Below, piece after piece: positions 15,912 to 24,331 of a stretch of 64,000 bases of DNA. The position numbers and the translations under genes are program-made. Origin of the DNA: an uncultured Veillonella sp. (GTDB lineage: Bacteria > Bacillota > Negativicutes > Veillonellales > Veillonellaceae); contig UPXS01000004.1 of the NCBI GenBank assembly GCA_900538355.1, positions 62,001 to 126,000 of the forward strand, in the 5' to 3' direction. Each line of letters opens with the position of its first letter. Within the stretch, counting starts at the first letter, position 1. The notes below the pieces were generated by a model, which was not told the DNA's origin, ran no database searches, and was given only the letters and a program-made list of their open reading frames with translations.

Positions 15912-17100
15912 GTTGCAACAGTGCTTACCGTTCACGATATTGAAACTCGAAATGTAACGGAAGTTAGGGCAGCAGCCTTTTCAGTTGCAACAGTGCTTAC
16001 CGTTCACGGTATTGAAACTCGCTTTCTGTAGCGAACACAAACAAACCTTCATTCTTGTTGCAACAGTGCTTACCGTTCACGGTATTGAAACTGTTTAGCA
16101 TTTGGCGTGTTTTTTGGACGCAATGCTTTGAGCGTTGCAACAGTGCTTACCGTTCACGGTATTGAAACTATCTGCTATTTAACAGATTAATGAAATGTTG
16201 TGCTGGGTTGCAACAGTGCTTACCGATCACGGTATTGAAACTTACAAACAATGTCACTGTATTCTTTGAGTATAGAAAGTTGCAACAGTGCTTACCGTTT
16301 ACGGTATTGAAACACACCTTCAGGTACTACAAGGTCAAAACCGCTCAATTCGTTGCAACAGTGCTTACCGTTTACGGTATTGAAACTAACATGAACTTAG
16401 GAGTACATGGGTGAGTTACTGCGTTGCAACAGTGCTTACCGTTTACGGTATTGAAACTCAATGAGCATTTGATAACTGATAGCCGCCCAACGTGTGAGTT
16501 GCAACAGCGCTTACTGTTTACGGTATTGAAACCCAACTGCCTTAGATTTATCACCACCAACGAAACTATTTTCGTTGCAACAGTAGCTTACCGTTTACGG
16601 TATTGAAACGCATGATTCCATGCATAATGCACGAGATCTTTTTCAAATGTTGTAATAGAACTTACCATTCACGGTATTGAAACAATTTTGAAAGGTCTAC
16701 AACTGTTCTCTTAGAGGTAGCAGTATTGCAACAGCACCTATCGTTTACGGTATTGAAACTGGTTTTTATTGAATTTGATATACCCTTGTTTAATCTTAGT
16801 TGCAACAACGTTTATCATTTACGGTATACGTCGCAGAGTGAGAGGCAACAGAGGAACAAATCGACGATGAAGTACACACATTGCAAGTACTTGAACAAAG
16901 TGAAGCTAAAGCGAAAGTGATATGGGAATAGTGCTTACCGTTTACGGTATTGAAACTTTAAACCTGTATGTGTTTTATTCCACTCTACAGGTTGTAACAG
17001 TACCTATCGTTTACGGTATTGAAACGCTCCTAACATACCACAAGTAACTGTGATTTGTTTTTTGTATTGCAATAGCCTTTACCGTTTATAATCTCCGCCG
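15912..17100 (+). CRISPR. CRISPR array, about 16 repeats of 35 nt, distal end decayed
   Basis: The repeat starts GTTGCAACAGTGCTTACCGT and ends ACGGTATTGAAAC, with hairpin core ACCGT/ACGGT. Repeat starts: 15912, 15984, 16057, 16134, 16207, 16279, 16352, 16423, 16498, 16574, 16649, 16725, 16799, 16922, 16991, 17066. Normal spacers are 34-42 nt. The first repeat has GATATT instead of GGTATT; repeats 2-4 have TTCACGG, repeat 5 ATCACGG, repeats 6-10 TTTACGG; repeat 10 has a one-base insertion. Repeats 11-13 and 15-16 are increasingly mutated, with 13 and 16 lacking the proper 3' end. An oversized interval of about 88 nt lies between repeats 13 and 14. The ATTGAAAC 3' end fits Cas6 processing. Confidence 0.97.
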
Positions 17101-17147
17101 TTTTTTATATTTTAGAATCAGTAAATATCTGCTGTTTTAGTGACAGG

Positions 17148-17182
17148 GTTAAATTGAACAATCCCCAGATGGGGACAGAAAC
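17148..17182 (+). repeat. Solitary CRISPR-repeat-like sequence of a different family
   Basis: A 35-nt stretch that begins GTTAAATTGAAC and ends GGGGACAGAAAC, with an internal TCCCCAGATGGGGA hairpin. It has the same length and the same GTT/GAAAC ends as the array repeat but a different stem, and lies 47 nt beyond the last decayed repeat. It may be the relic of another array. Confidence 0.45.
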
Positions 17183-17505
17183 TCACGATTAAAAACTAAT
17201 TCAATCATTTCTCTTACTTTTTTATGTTAAATTAAATATCTCTCATTGGGGTCAGATATGCACTATCTTATTTTTATAGGTAGTGCTTTTTTTTATGAGT
17301 TTTATTTCTTCTCCCCGTATCTATGCATCATAGTTATTTTTAAATTCTTCATGAATGTGTTATTGTTATATTTATAATGAGTTAAATGCACTTTATGTCG
17401 TTGAGAGGTATAGGGTGCAATCAAATAAATTACGTATATTGTTATTAGTTTTAATAGAATAGCGAAATGTATTAGCTCAGAGTGTGCTAGTGCGTTTCTT
17501 TGGAT
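17183..17505. other. Non-coding stretch between CRISPR array and IclR gene
   Basis: AT-rich, with an intrinsic terminator at 17260-17294. No gene is seen on either strand. No strong promoter stands out before the IclR-family gene. Confidence 0.4.
17260..17294 (+). terminator. Terminator downstream of the CRISPR array
   Basis: Stem GCACTATC/GGTAGTGC with an AT loop, followed by eight T. It probably ends the array transcript. Confidence 0.75.
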
Positions 17506-18198
17506 ATGAATATGGTTCAATCAATAGAGCGTGGTATTGAGATACTCAGGTTGTTAGAGTCGGGCCCGCTTGGTGTGACTGAGTTAGCAAATGCGACGGC
17601 ATTGCCGAAGACGACGGTTCATCGGTTGCTCAAAACCTTTGCGGCCCATCATTGGGTTGAGTGCAATGGGCTGAAGAAGTATCAGTTGTCTTGGGGTGTT
17701 TTGCCCATGGCAAAGTCCTTTCTTACGTCTTTGGATGTGCGTGCCATTGCGCAGCCGTATATGGTGGCCATTCGGGATCAGTTGCAGCAGTCCGTGAATT
17801 TGTTCTTGGCGCAAGGAGATTATCGCATCTGCATCGAGCGTGTTGCGGCGGACAAGCCATTGCGTCATGACATCAAGATCGGCACGGTGTACCCTATCTT
17901 TAAAGGGGCGGCCGGCAAGATTTTTGGGGCCTATCTAGGGGATTTCAAGGATACTGATATGAGTGCTGGTGAAAGCTCCCAAATTCGTCGTGATGGATAT
18001 GTGGTAACACGAGGTAGTCGTGTACCTGATGCGGCATCCATCGCAGTGCCTATCTTCTCCTTTGGCAATAAGCTAGAGGCGGTGATGACCATCTCTGGTC
18101 CTATAGGGGACTATACAGAAGACCGTGTCAAAGAGTATCTAGCTGTCATGATAGCATTAGGTCAAACCATTTCTAAACAAATGGGAGCGACCTTATAA
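17506..18198 (+). CDS. IclR-family transcriptional regulator
   Basis: A 230-residue regulator. Residues 1-65 form the winged helix (SIERGIEILRLLES, then LPKTTVHRLLKTF as recognition helix). The remainder is the IclR effector domain (FLAQGDYRICIERV; GTVYPIFKGAAGKIFGAYLG), which binds a small molecule. IclR proteins usually control the adjacent catabolic genes, here the M20 hydrolase and the DcuC-type carrier. The start is uncertain: ATG 17506, ATG 17512 and TTG 17500 are all in frame and none has a clear ribosome site. Confidence 0.88.
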   Translation: MNMVQSIERGIEILRLLESGPLGVTELANATALPKTTVHRLLKTFAAHHWVECNGLKKYQLSWGVLPMAKSFLTSLDVRAIAQPYMVAIRDQLQQSVNLFLAQGDYRICIERVAADKPLRHDIKIGTVYPIFKGAAGKIFGAYLGDFKDTDMSAGESSQIRRDGYVVTRGSRVPDAASIAVPIFSFGNKLEAVMTISGPIGDYTEDRVKEYLAVMIALGQTISKQMGATL

Positions 18199-18379
18199 AT
18201 TTATTTTTACCTATTAAATGGAATAGTGTTCCATTATACGGAACAATTATTAGTACATTAATCGACAAATAAATAGAAAGATAGATAAATAAAATAGGTT
18301 ATTAGATACGGGTTTCATAAGGCTTGTATTGGTAGGTATATAAATTTATGTTTTTATAGTGTGTATGTTGGAGGTAGAA

Positions 18380-19540
18380 ATGAGTCAGCTTTTACAAGAA
18401 ATCGAATCATTAAGACAGCCCATGAAGGAGTTGAATGATTTCATTTTCGATCATCCTGAGCTCGGGAACGAAGAGTTCCAGGCCCATGAGTTGTTGACGA
18501 ATTTGTTGGAGAAGGAAGGGTTCACTGTAGACCGCGAGGTGAGTGGACTTAAGACTGCCTTTAGAGCTGTGTACCACGTAAATGGTGGCGGCCCTAAGAT
18601 TGGCCTACTTTGCGAGTACGATGCCCTTGAAGGTTTGGGTCATGCGTGTGGACATAATCTACAAGGTCCATCTATTTGTACGGCAGCGATTGCCTTGAAA
18701 CGAACGTTGCAAGCACCTTGTACATTAGTTGTGTACGGTACGCCTGCAGAGGAGACGGCTAGCGGAAAGCTCGTTATGGCTCGCGAAGGCGTGTTTGATG
18801 ATTTAGATCTTGCTTTCATGATGCACGGCAGCGATACGACGACGGTAGATGGCAAGTCCTTGGCGCTAAATCTTGTGAATATCAAGTTCCACGGCAAGTC
18901 TGCTCACGCGGCGATTGCGCCAGAGAAGGGTATCAGTGCGTTAGATGCGGTATTGTTGTTCTTCAACGGCATGGAGTACTTGCGTGAGCACATGCCAACT
19001 GAGGTTCGTATGCACGGTATCATCACTGACGGCGGCAAGGCAGCGAACATCGTGCCTGATTATGCATGTACCCAATGGTATATTCGTTCTTCTAGTCGCA
19101 TTCGTCTCGATGAGATTGTGGAGCGCGTGAAAAATGTAGCTCAAGGGGCAGCGTTACAGGTGGGCGCTACCATGGAATGGGAAGAGGTTAAGTCGTACGA
19201 CAACAAAGTCAATGTACAAACCTTGAACGATATACTTTTAAAAAATGCAGAAAAGGTAGGGGCCCCAGAGATTTCTGAGCCTCGCAAGGTGACGGGATCC
19301 ACCGATTTCTCTAGCGTTACGTTCCGCGTGCCAGGGGCTTGCTTACGCGTGAAATTCGTAGGCAAGGGCGTGACGAGTCATTCTCAAGAATGGTTAGATA
19401 ATGGTAAGAGCCAACTCGCAGAGGATGCTATCATGTATGGCGCAAAGGGCATTGCTTTATCTGTAGAAGAAATCCTTGAAACACCGGGTTTGTTAGAAAA
19501 AATCAAAGAGGATTTCAAACACGCAAAGGAAAACTTCTAA
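18380..19540 (+). CDS. M20-family amidohydrolase (AbgB/HipO-like)
   Basis: A 386-residue zinc hydrolase of the M20 amidohydrolase group, which removes acyl or aminobenzoyl groups from amino acids or short peptides. Visible motifs: CEYDALEGLGHACGHN near 85 (metal ligands), GTPAEETASGK near 125, FMMHGSDT near 153, and the dimerisation-domain motif HGKSAHAA near 175. ATG 18380 follows TTGGAGGTAG; the frame is open to a GTG at 18359. It is 29 bases from the downstream carrier gene, suggesting uptake and cleavage of the same acylated substrate. Confidence 0.88.
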   Translation: MSQLLQEIESLRQPMKELNDFIFDHPELGNEEFQAHELLTNLLEKEGFTVDREVSGLKTAFRAVYHVNGGGPKIGLLCEYDALEGLGHACGHNLQGPSICTAAIALKRTLQAPCTLVVYGTPAEETASGKLVMAREGVFDDLDLAFMMHGSDTTTVDGKSLALNLVNIKFHGKSAHAAIAPEKGISALDAVLLFFNGMEYLREHMPTEVRMHGIITDGGKAANIVPDYACTQWYIRSSSRIRLDEIVERVKNVAQGAALQVGATMEWEEVKSYDNKVNVQTLNDILLKNAEKVGAPEISEPRKVTGSTDFSSVTFRVPGACLRVKFVGKGVTSHSQEWLDNGKSQLAEDAIMYGAKGIALSVEEILETPGLLEKIKEDFKHAKENF

Positions 19541-19569
19541 GTATTGTGTTGTGAATGGAGGGAATATGT

Positions 19570-20931
19570 ATGAATTTGTTAGTTTGTTTATTGGTTATTG
19601 TCATAACGGGAACGCTGGTTATTAAGAAGTTTAAAGCGCAAACCGTATTGTTATTGGGCGGTCTCATTATGATGTTCGCAGCTTATTTGTTAGGCTATAC
19701 AACATCCTTCGTAGAAGCGAAAAAGGCCACAGGGGTTCTTTTCTTTGATGCTTTTGAATTTATTAATATTACTACTGCCAAAGATGCGGCTAACCTAGGC
19801 CTTATGATTATGACTTGTACTGGTTTTGCGAAGTACATGGACCACATCGGTGCCAGCTCTCGCCTCGTTGTAACGGCTATTAAACCACTTGGTAAAATGA
19901 AATCCGCGTACCTAGTAATGGCCCTTACATTTATCCTTAATATGTTCATGTCATTAGTTATTCCAAGTGCGTCTGGCCTTGCAATGCTCATGATGGTAAC
20001 TATCTTCCCAATCCTTGTGCGCTTAGGCGTTAGCCCTGTAGGCGCTGCAGCAGCCGTTGCTACAGGTCACTTACTCGACATCGGTCCTGCCTCTGCTACT
20101 ACATTACTCGTATCCAAAACTGTAAACATGCCTGTTCATGAATACTTTGTTGGGTATCAGTTAAAAGTATATATTATCTGTGGCTTGATGGCGGCTATTG
20201 CTCACTTCGTATGGCAAAAATACTTGGATAAAAAGTCTGGTCATGTTCCTGCGGAATACGTTGAGTCTCATAAATCTGATGAACTTGAAGTAGGTCCATT
20301 ACCATATATCTTCTTGCCATTATTACCATTAATCTTTATCCTTGGTTTCAGCGATTATGGTATTCAAGGTGTTAAAATGAATGTAAACCTTGCCATGTTC
20401 CTTAGCTTATTCATCGCTATGGGCTGCGAACTTATCCGTCATCGCGATTTCCGTAAAATGGCGGCGAGCATCCAAACATTCTTCAAAGGTATGGGTGACC
20501 AATTTGCCAACACTGTAACATTGATCGTTGCGGGTGAAACATTCGCTTTCGGTTTGACTTCCCTAGGAATCGTAAAAGAATTCGTTGCTGCTATCCAAGG
20601 TCTTGCTATCTCTGCTGATGTAGTAGGTGTAATCGTATCTACAATTATTACAGGTTTAAGTATTGTAATGGGTTCTGGTGTTGCATCTATGTTCGCATTT
20701 GCTCCACTAGTGCCTAACTTTGCAGCTGATTTAGGTGGCAATGCGACAACAATCCTTCTTGGTATGCAAAATGCGGCTAGCGTAGGCCGTCTGCTTAGCC
20801 CAATCAGTGCTGTTATGATCGCCGTAGCAGGTATTGCAAATATCTCTAGCTTCGATCTTGTAAAACGTACAAGCGTACCTGTCATCGTTACATTCATTAC
20901 AAGTACAATTGCGATTTTGCTTATTCACTAA
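19570..20931 (+). CDS. DcuC-family anaerobic C4-dicarboxylate-type carrier
   Basis: A 453-residue inner-membrane protein with about 12 hydrophobic segments, typical DcuC length. Visible family features: MSLVIPSASGLAMLMMVTIFPIL near 137, ATGHLLDIGPASATT near 165, and GMQNAASVGRLLSPISAV near 400. DcuC carriers exchange or export C4-dicarboxylates, but relatives next to M20 amidohydrolases probably import acyl-amino acid substrates. GGAGGG (19557-19562) fixes ATG 19570 rather than 19555. Confidence 0.87.
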   Translation: MNLLVCLLVIVITGTLVIKKFKAQTVLLLGGLIMMFAAYLLGYTTSFVEAKKATGVLFFDAFEFINITTAKDAANLGLMIMTCTGFAKYMDHIGASSRLVVTAIKPLGKMKSAYLVMALTFILNMFMSLVIPSASGLAMLMMVTIFPILVRLGVSPVGAAAAVATGHLLDIGPASATTLLVSKTVNMPVHEYFVGYQLKVYIICGLMAAIAHFVWQKYLDKKSGHVPAEYVESHKSDELEVGPLPYIFLPLLPLIFILGFSDYGIQGVKMNVNLAMFLSLFIAMGCELIRHRDFRKMAASIQTFFKGMGDQFANTVTLIVAGETFAFGLTSLGIVKEFVAAIQGLAISADVVGVIVSTIITGLSIVMGSGVASMFAFAPLVPNFAADLGGNATTILLGMQNAASVGRLLSPISAVMIAVAGIANISSFDLVKRTSVPVIVTFITSTIAILLIH

Positions 20932-21026
20932 TTCTAAATGGTGCTTCGTTGTTCATATTGGAATTAAATTGATATTAGAAGCAAATACAATACATCAATA
21001 ATAGAATATGTGAACTATAAAAGGCT

Positions 21027-21091
21027 CAATAATAGGCACGCTCTCTAGGTTATAGTATACTTATACTAATGAGAGAACGTGTCTATTATTG
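21027..21091 (+). promoter_or_regulatory. Inverted-repeat promoter element, copy 1
   Basis: CAATAATAGGCACGCTCTC pairs with GAGAGAACGTGTCTATTATTG. Inside lie TAGGCA (21033-21038), 17 bases, and TATACT (21056-21061). The same arrangement precedes four other genes in this window, although the arm sequence here differs from copies 2-5. Confidence 0.7.
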
Positions 21092-21106
21092 TTTGAGAGG
21101 TGTTGT

Positions 21107-22327
21107 ATGAAACTAAAAAGTACTATGTTAGGATTGGTTGTAGCCCTAGCTTTCACCATGCCTATTAATGCGGCGCAGTATACGGTTCCTGAAGGGCAAC
21201 CGCCTGTACCAGGGGCCGACGCAAGTATTCCGGATACTGCATATCAGAACTATCGTTATGATAAGACTCGTAATATTACTACTGCTGATCACCTTAAGAA
21301 AATGGAAGAGTATAATAAGCGGATTGATGGAGAGGTTCTTGAGAAGAAAGGTACCGCAGAGCAGGCAGAGCAATTAAAAAAAGCCTATGCGAAGTATTTG
21401 GATTTAATTACGCATGAATCTACGGTAATTTTATTGCACGAAGGTGACTATAAGGCTAAAGTGACATTGCCTATTTCCGTGGTAGAAAGTTATTTTGAGG
21501 ACTTAAATAAAAAGGGTAAAGGCTCGTATGTTTTTGAACACAATGTTATTGCTGGGCTAGTAGGTGCTAATGAAGGATTTGAAGATTCAGGATTTAATAG
21601 AAATGCTCAACGTAAAGGGGAATTTATGTATCCGGGCATTAGTAAAGGCTATTGGGGAATAAGAGAGCAATATGTGAATGGGAATCTACCTATAATGTAT
21701 GCAGCTGTTGCTTTTGATCAATACCCAAATCAGATGTATATGGCAATCCTAGGCAATAAGAATCAGCCCATTACAAAAAATCTAGAATCTACAATGGCTA
21801 ATTTTGTAATTCCTTCTATGCAGACACTAGATGATCTAGATAAAACTAGTGATACTGTTACGTGGGATAATCTAACCTATCGACTACCTAAGGGTATGAT
21901 GTCAGATAGAGAAGAAAAAAGTGATAACTTTCAAGGTCGCGTGTATGTTGGAGACGGTATGAAACTCATTGTTGCACGTAGTGCCTTAGCAGATAAAGCG
22001 GTGCCTATACAGTTATATACTCAGACTGTTTTAAAACACTTTTTCTATAAAAAGAATCCAATATTAGTAAAAGATATACCTCTTCAAGCAGCCTTAATAT
22101 GGAATAATGGTGTTCCTTCTTATCTTTTGGAGCAATATAATCCAGGTAAGAAATCTCGTATTTTCCAACTGATAACAGATGGTAAATATGAATACTATAT
22201 TTCACTTGCCTATGAAGATGGTAAAACTAAGTATAATCATATTGAACTACGTAATATAATGGAATACTTAGACTTCGGAAATGCCAAGCAACTGAGATAC
22301 GACAGTAATAAAAGATTAAAGAAATAG
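21107..22327 (+). CDS. Exported protein, PGADASIP paralogue family, member 1
   Basis: A 406-residue protein with a signal peptide (MKLKSTMLGLVVALAFTMPINAA) and a mature N-terminus VPEGQPPVPGADASIPDTAY shared with five other genes in this window. The rest is soluble and beta-rich, with STVILLHEGDY near 110, NFVIPSMQTLDDLD near 240 and ALIWNNGVPSYLL near 335, all conserved in the paralogues. Function is unknown; a periplasmic or surface-exposed location is predicted. ATG 21107 follows GAGAGG. A promoter embedded in an inverted repeat and a good terminator flank it, so it is probably monocistronic. Confidence 0.8.
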   Translation: MKLKSTMLGLVVALAFTMPINAAQYTVPEGQPPVPGADASIPDTAYQNYRYDKTRNITTADHLKKMEEYNKRIDGEVLEKKGTAEQAEQLKKAYAKYLDLITHESTVILLHEGDYKAKVTLPISVVESYFEDLNKKGKGSYVFEHNVIAGLVGANEGFEDSGFNRNAQRKGEFMYPGISKGYWGIREQYVNGNLPIMYAAVAFDQYPNQMYMAILGNKNQPITKNLESTMANFVIPSMQTLDDLDKTSDTVTWDNLTYRLPKGMMSDREEKSDNFQGRVYVGDGMKLIVARSALADKAVPIQLYTQTVLKHFFYKKNPILVKDIPLQAALIWNNGVPSYLLEQYNPGKKSRIFQLITDGKYEYYISLAYEDGKTKYNHIELRNIMEYLDFGNAKQLRYDSNKRLKK

Positions 22328-22330
22328 GAA

Positions 22331-22357
22331 AAAGGCCGCACTTTTAGGTGCGGTCTT
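22331..22357 (+). terminator. Terminator after exported paralogue 1
   Basis: AAAGGCCGCAC/GTGCGGTCTTT stem with a 6-base loop, followed by a T-rich stretch. Confidence 0.8.
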
Positions 22358-22409
22358 TACTGTATTTATCTATATATTTCTATTATTCGTTCCTTATTGT
22401 ATCGAATGA

Positions 22410-22522
22410 CAAATAGCCCTTCATTTCCACTAATCTGGAGATTAGTATAAAACGAAAAGGCCATTTCTCAAAATTTTATGTTTTCCGAGATGAGCCTGAC
22501 GTAGCTACTCGTCTGACTATCT
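22410..22522 (-). ncRNA. Predicted antisense RNA, copy D (toxin gene deleted)
   Basis: On the minus strand, TTGACG (22557-22552) and TATAAT (22534-22529) are 17 bases apart, giving a start near 22522. The transcribed region matches the 3' side of the type I toxin modules. The toxin is gone: the plus-strand -35 region (TTGTAT) is joined almost directly to the toxin's stop-codon region near 22410. The 3' end of the RNA is a guess. Confidence 0.5.
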
Positions 22523-22668
22523 TCTTATATTATAGGGACAAAATTATATATCGTCAAATTATGATAAATGAGTACCGTTATATTGGTTTTATATAGATAT
22601 TTGAGCTTACATATGCTGTATAATAAATATAGTTTTCGTACTAATTTATGAGGCTCTAGGAGAGATAT

Positions 22669-23235
22669 ATGTTAAAACGATTTTTAGTGATGATGGCGCT
22701 GACGCTAGCTTTCACCATGCCTAGCCAAGCGATTTCGATACAGGAGCTCAAGTCATCACCGCAGTTTAAGGTGGTTGCTGAGGTAACGCCTGATGTTCCC
22801 AATGCAGATGAGCATACTACGTGGTATTTAGACATGAGCTCTATTGAGGTGCTAGAGTACGCGCCGCCTATGTATAAGATCAAGGCCACCGTGTACAATG
22901 CGTATCAGTCGCCGTGGAAACATGTCATTTTTAGTGATTCTTGGGTTGTGTCTTATGATACGCGTTTATCGCTTGCAAGTCAGGTATATCGCGCGAAACA
23001 GGCGGGTGCTTCGTTGACGACGGTTATTGATGCGGCACAGACGAAAACAGGTATGACGGGCACTGAGGAACCATTGGGGAAATTCTCCTTTGATGGACAG
23101 TCGCTGCCGGTTCAGGTGAAAGCCTCGACTCGTGCTATTTTGCGCATGGCACCGAATACGACGCGTTACGATATAGCAGATACATTATTCTATGAAGCGT
23201 ATCGTATGCATTTTGAGGATGTGGTGGTGAAATGA
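22669..23235 (+). CDS. Exported protein, roughly 190-residue paralogue family A, member 1
   Basis: A 188-residue protein with a signal peptide (MLKRFLVMMALTLAFTMPSQA), then ISIQELKSSPQFKVV. It shares order and motifs with the 26464 gene: a WYLDMSSIEVLEYAPPMYKIK segment, an YDTRLSLAS segment, a GKFSFDG segment and a C-terminal MHFEDVVV. Function is unknown; extracytoplasmic location predicted. AGGAGAG precedes the ATG. Its stop overlaps the region of the next gene, which is the partner of the pair, so the two are one operon. Confidence 0.78.
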   Translation: MLKRFLVMMALTLAFTMPSQAISIQELKSSPQFKVVAEVTPDVPNADEHTTWYLDMSSIEVLEYAPPMYKIKATVYNAYQSPWKHVIFSDSWVVSYDTRLSLASQVYRAKQAGASLTTVIDAAQTKTGMTGTEEPLGKFSFDGQSLPVQVKASTRAILRMAPNTTRYDIADTLFYEAYRMHFEDVVVK

Positions 23236-23243
23236 GGCCCATG

Positions 23244-23813
23244 ATGAAAGTATTATATATAGCAATGGCGTTGGCGCTGTCTTGTGTGGTGCCCGCGCAC
23301 AGCATGTCCATGCAAGAACTACAAAATACGAACCGCTTTGAAATACTTCATGGCTTTGGTGAAAGCGGCAATGGTGATGGCACCTTTATAGATAAGGACT
23401 CTATCAAGGCCTCTAACGGGCCGAATGGAACCAAACAAATTACACTCACACAGTATGTGCTCATGCCTGCTGGTGACATGATTCAGGAAAAGCAGGTTCT
23501 ATACACCTTTGATACAAAGCAGTCCTTTGCAAATCTCATAAAAAAGCTAGAGGCTCATCAACTAGAGTCCTATCAGTTGGAATCGTATAAAGACTTATGG
23601 TTGGTTAAACAAAAGAATGCAGGGATTGCCTCTAGTATTATTGATTTTAAAGAGTATCATATAGATGGGAACCGGTATGATACACAAAGCGAAGCAAGAG
23701 ATAGACGAATGGCAATGGCCCCTGTAGAATTTGGTTTTGCAGGATACCTCTTGGCGAACCGTCTGTATGAACGTGTGTATGGCGTACAATTCGATGATGT
23801 AGCGGGAAAATAA
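23244..23813 (+). CDS. Exported protein, paralogue family B, member 1
   Basis: A protein of about 189 residues with a signal peptide (MKVLYIAMALALSCVVPAHS) and the motif GNGDGTFIDKDSIKA, paralogous to the 27045 gene (RGDGKYLDLSSIKT). The C-terminus YGVQFDDV is shared. The frame is open to an ATG at 23232 that overlaps the upstream stop; GAGG at 23234-23237 is best spaced for 23244, the position equivalent to the start of the paralogue. Function is unknown, likely exported together with its family A partner. Confidence 0.76.
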   Translation: MKVLYIAMALALSCVVPAHSMSMQELQNTNRFEILHGFGESGNGDGTFIDKDSIKASNGPNGTKQITLTQYVLMPAGDMIQEKQVLYTFDTKQSFANLIKKLEAHQLESYQLESYKDLWLVKQKNAGIASSIIDFKEYHIDGNRYDTQSEARDRRMAMAPVEFGFAGYLLANRLYERVYGVQFDDVAGK

Positions 23814-23815
23814 GA

Positions 23816-23847
23816 AAAACTCCTATTGGTTAACCGATAGGAGTTTT
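23816..23847 (+). terminator. Terminator after the first A-B gene pair
   Basis: AAAACTCCTATTGGTTAACC pairs with CCGATAGGAGTTTT around a short loop. A near-identical copy lies at 24265-24297. Confidence 0.8.
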
Positions 23848-23882
23848 GTATTTATCTATACATTCCTATTATTCGTTCCTTA

Positions 23883-23962
23883 TTGTATCGCATATTAGTT
23901 CGCTATATAATAACATTAGGATAGTTAGACGAGGTTGGGCCTCTCTTCGTCATCGAAGGGAG
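23883..23962 (+). promoter_or_regulatory. Toxin A promoter and RBS-sequestering leader
   Basis: TTGTAT (23883-23888) and TATAAT (23906-23911) are 17 bases apart. In the leader, CTCTCTTCG (23941-23949) pairs with CGAAGGGAG (23954-23962), hiding the GGGAGGG ribosome site of the toxin, a usual control in type I toxin mRNAs. Confidence 0.7.
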
Positions 23963-23972
23963 GGATAAGCCT

Positions 23973-24074
23973 ATGAGTGATTATGAAATAATCATGCTCC
24001 TTTTACAAGTACTGGCTGTTGTCATTGCTTTTGGAGCACTGGTAGCCCTTATTTGCCTTACAAAAAGCAAATAG
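23973..24074 (+). CDS. Predicted type I membrane toxin, copy A (33 residues)
   Basis: A tiny protein, MSDYEIIMLLLQVLAVVI followed by AFGALVALICLTKSK. A short polar N-terminus with a YE pair, one transmembrane helix and a basic tail fit the holin-like (Hol-Tox/TxpA-type) class of type I toxins. Expression should be limited by the folded leader that covers its ribosome site and by an antisense RNA from a strong convergent promoter (24208-24180, minus strand). Two further copies lie at 26066 and 32334. Toxicity is inferred from architecture. Confidence 0.7.
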   Translation: MSDYEIIMLLLQVLAVVIAFGALVALICLTKSK

Positions 24075-24173
24075 CCCTCCGTTACCGCATGGTAGCTAAG
24101 TAAACAGAAAGGCCATTTCCTAAGTATTTTGATTTTCGAGATGCGCCCGACGTTTCCACTCGCCTGACTATCT
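24051..24173 (-). ncRNA. Predicted antisense antitoxin RNA, copy A
   Basis: The minus-strand promoter is TTGACG (24208-24203), 17 bases, TATAAT (24185-24180). The RNA would start near 24173 and run into the 3' end of the toxin gene, where ATTTGC/GCAAAT forms a hairpin. The exact 3' end is not visible. Confidence 0.6.
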
Positions 24174-24227
24174 ACCTATATTATAGTAAGGTTATGATAT
24201 ATCGTCAAATTGTGATGAACATGTATA

Positions 24228-24263
24228 TGGCACACCATTTGATGATGTGGTTGTAATATAAGA
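24228..24263 (+). pseudogene. C-terminal remnant of an exported paralogue
   Basis: Eleven codons read YGTPFDDVVVI and stop, matching the C-terminal ends of the family A and B proteins (YGVQFDDV, HFDDIVVP). They are followed by the same terminator that follows the 23244 gene. The upstream part of the gene is missing and is replaced by toxin module A, so this looks like a recombination scar. Confidence 0.6.
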
Positions 24264-24264
24264 A

Positions 24265-24299
24265 AAACTCCTATTGGTTTAACCGATAGGAGTTTTTCC
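24265..24299 (+). terminator. Terminator, duplicate of the 23816 copy
   Basis: AAAACTCCTATTGG stem with CCGATAGGAGTTTTT. It also faces the 3' end of the minus-strand transporter gene and could serve both strands. Confidence 0.75.
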
Positions 24300-24331
24300 T
24301 TTAGAGAACTCTTTTAGAACGTTCTTTTACA

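Noticed and set aside
15912..16920. Several short ORFs translated through the CRISPR array
   Set aside because: They consist of the repeat translated in different frames joined to spacer sequence; no ribosome sites, and periodicity follows the repeat.
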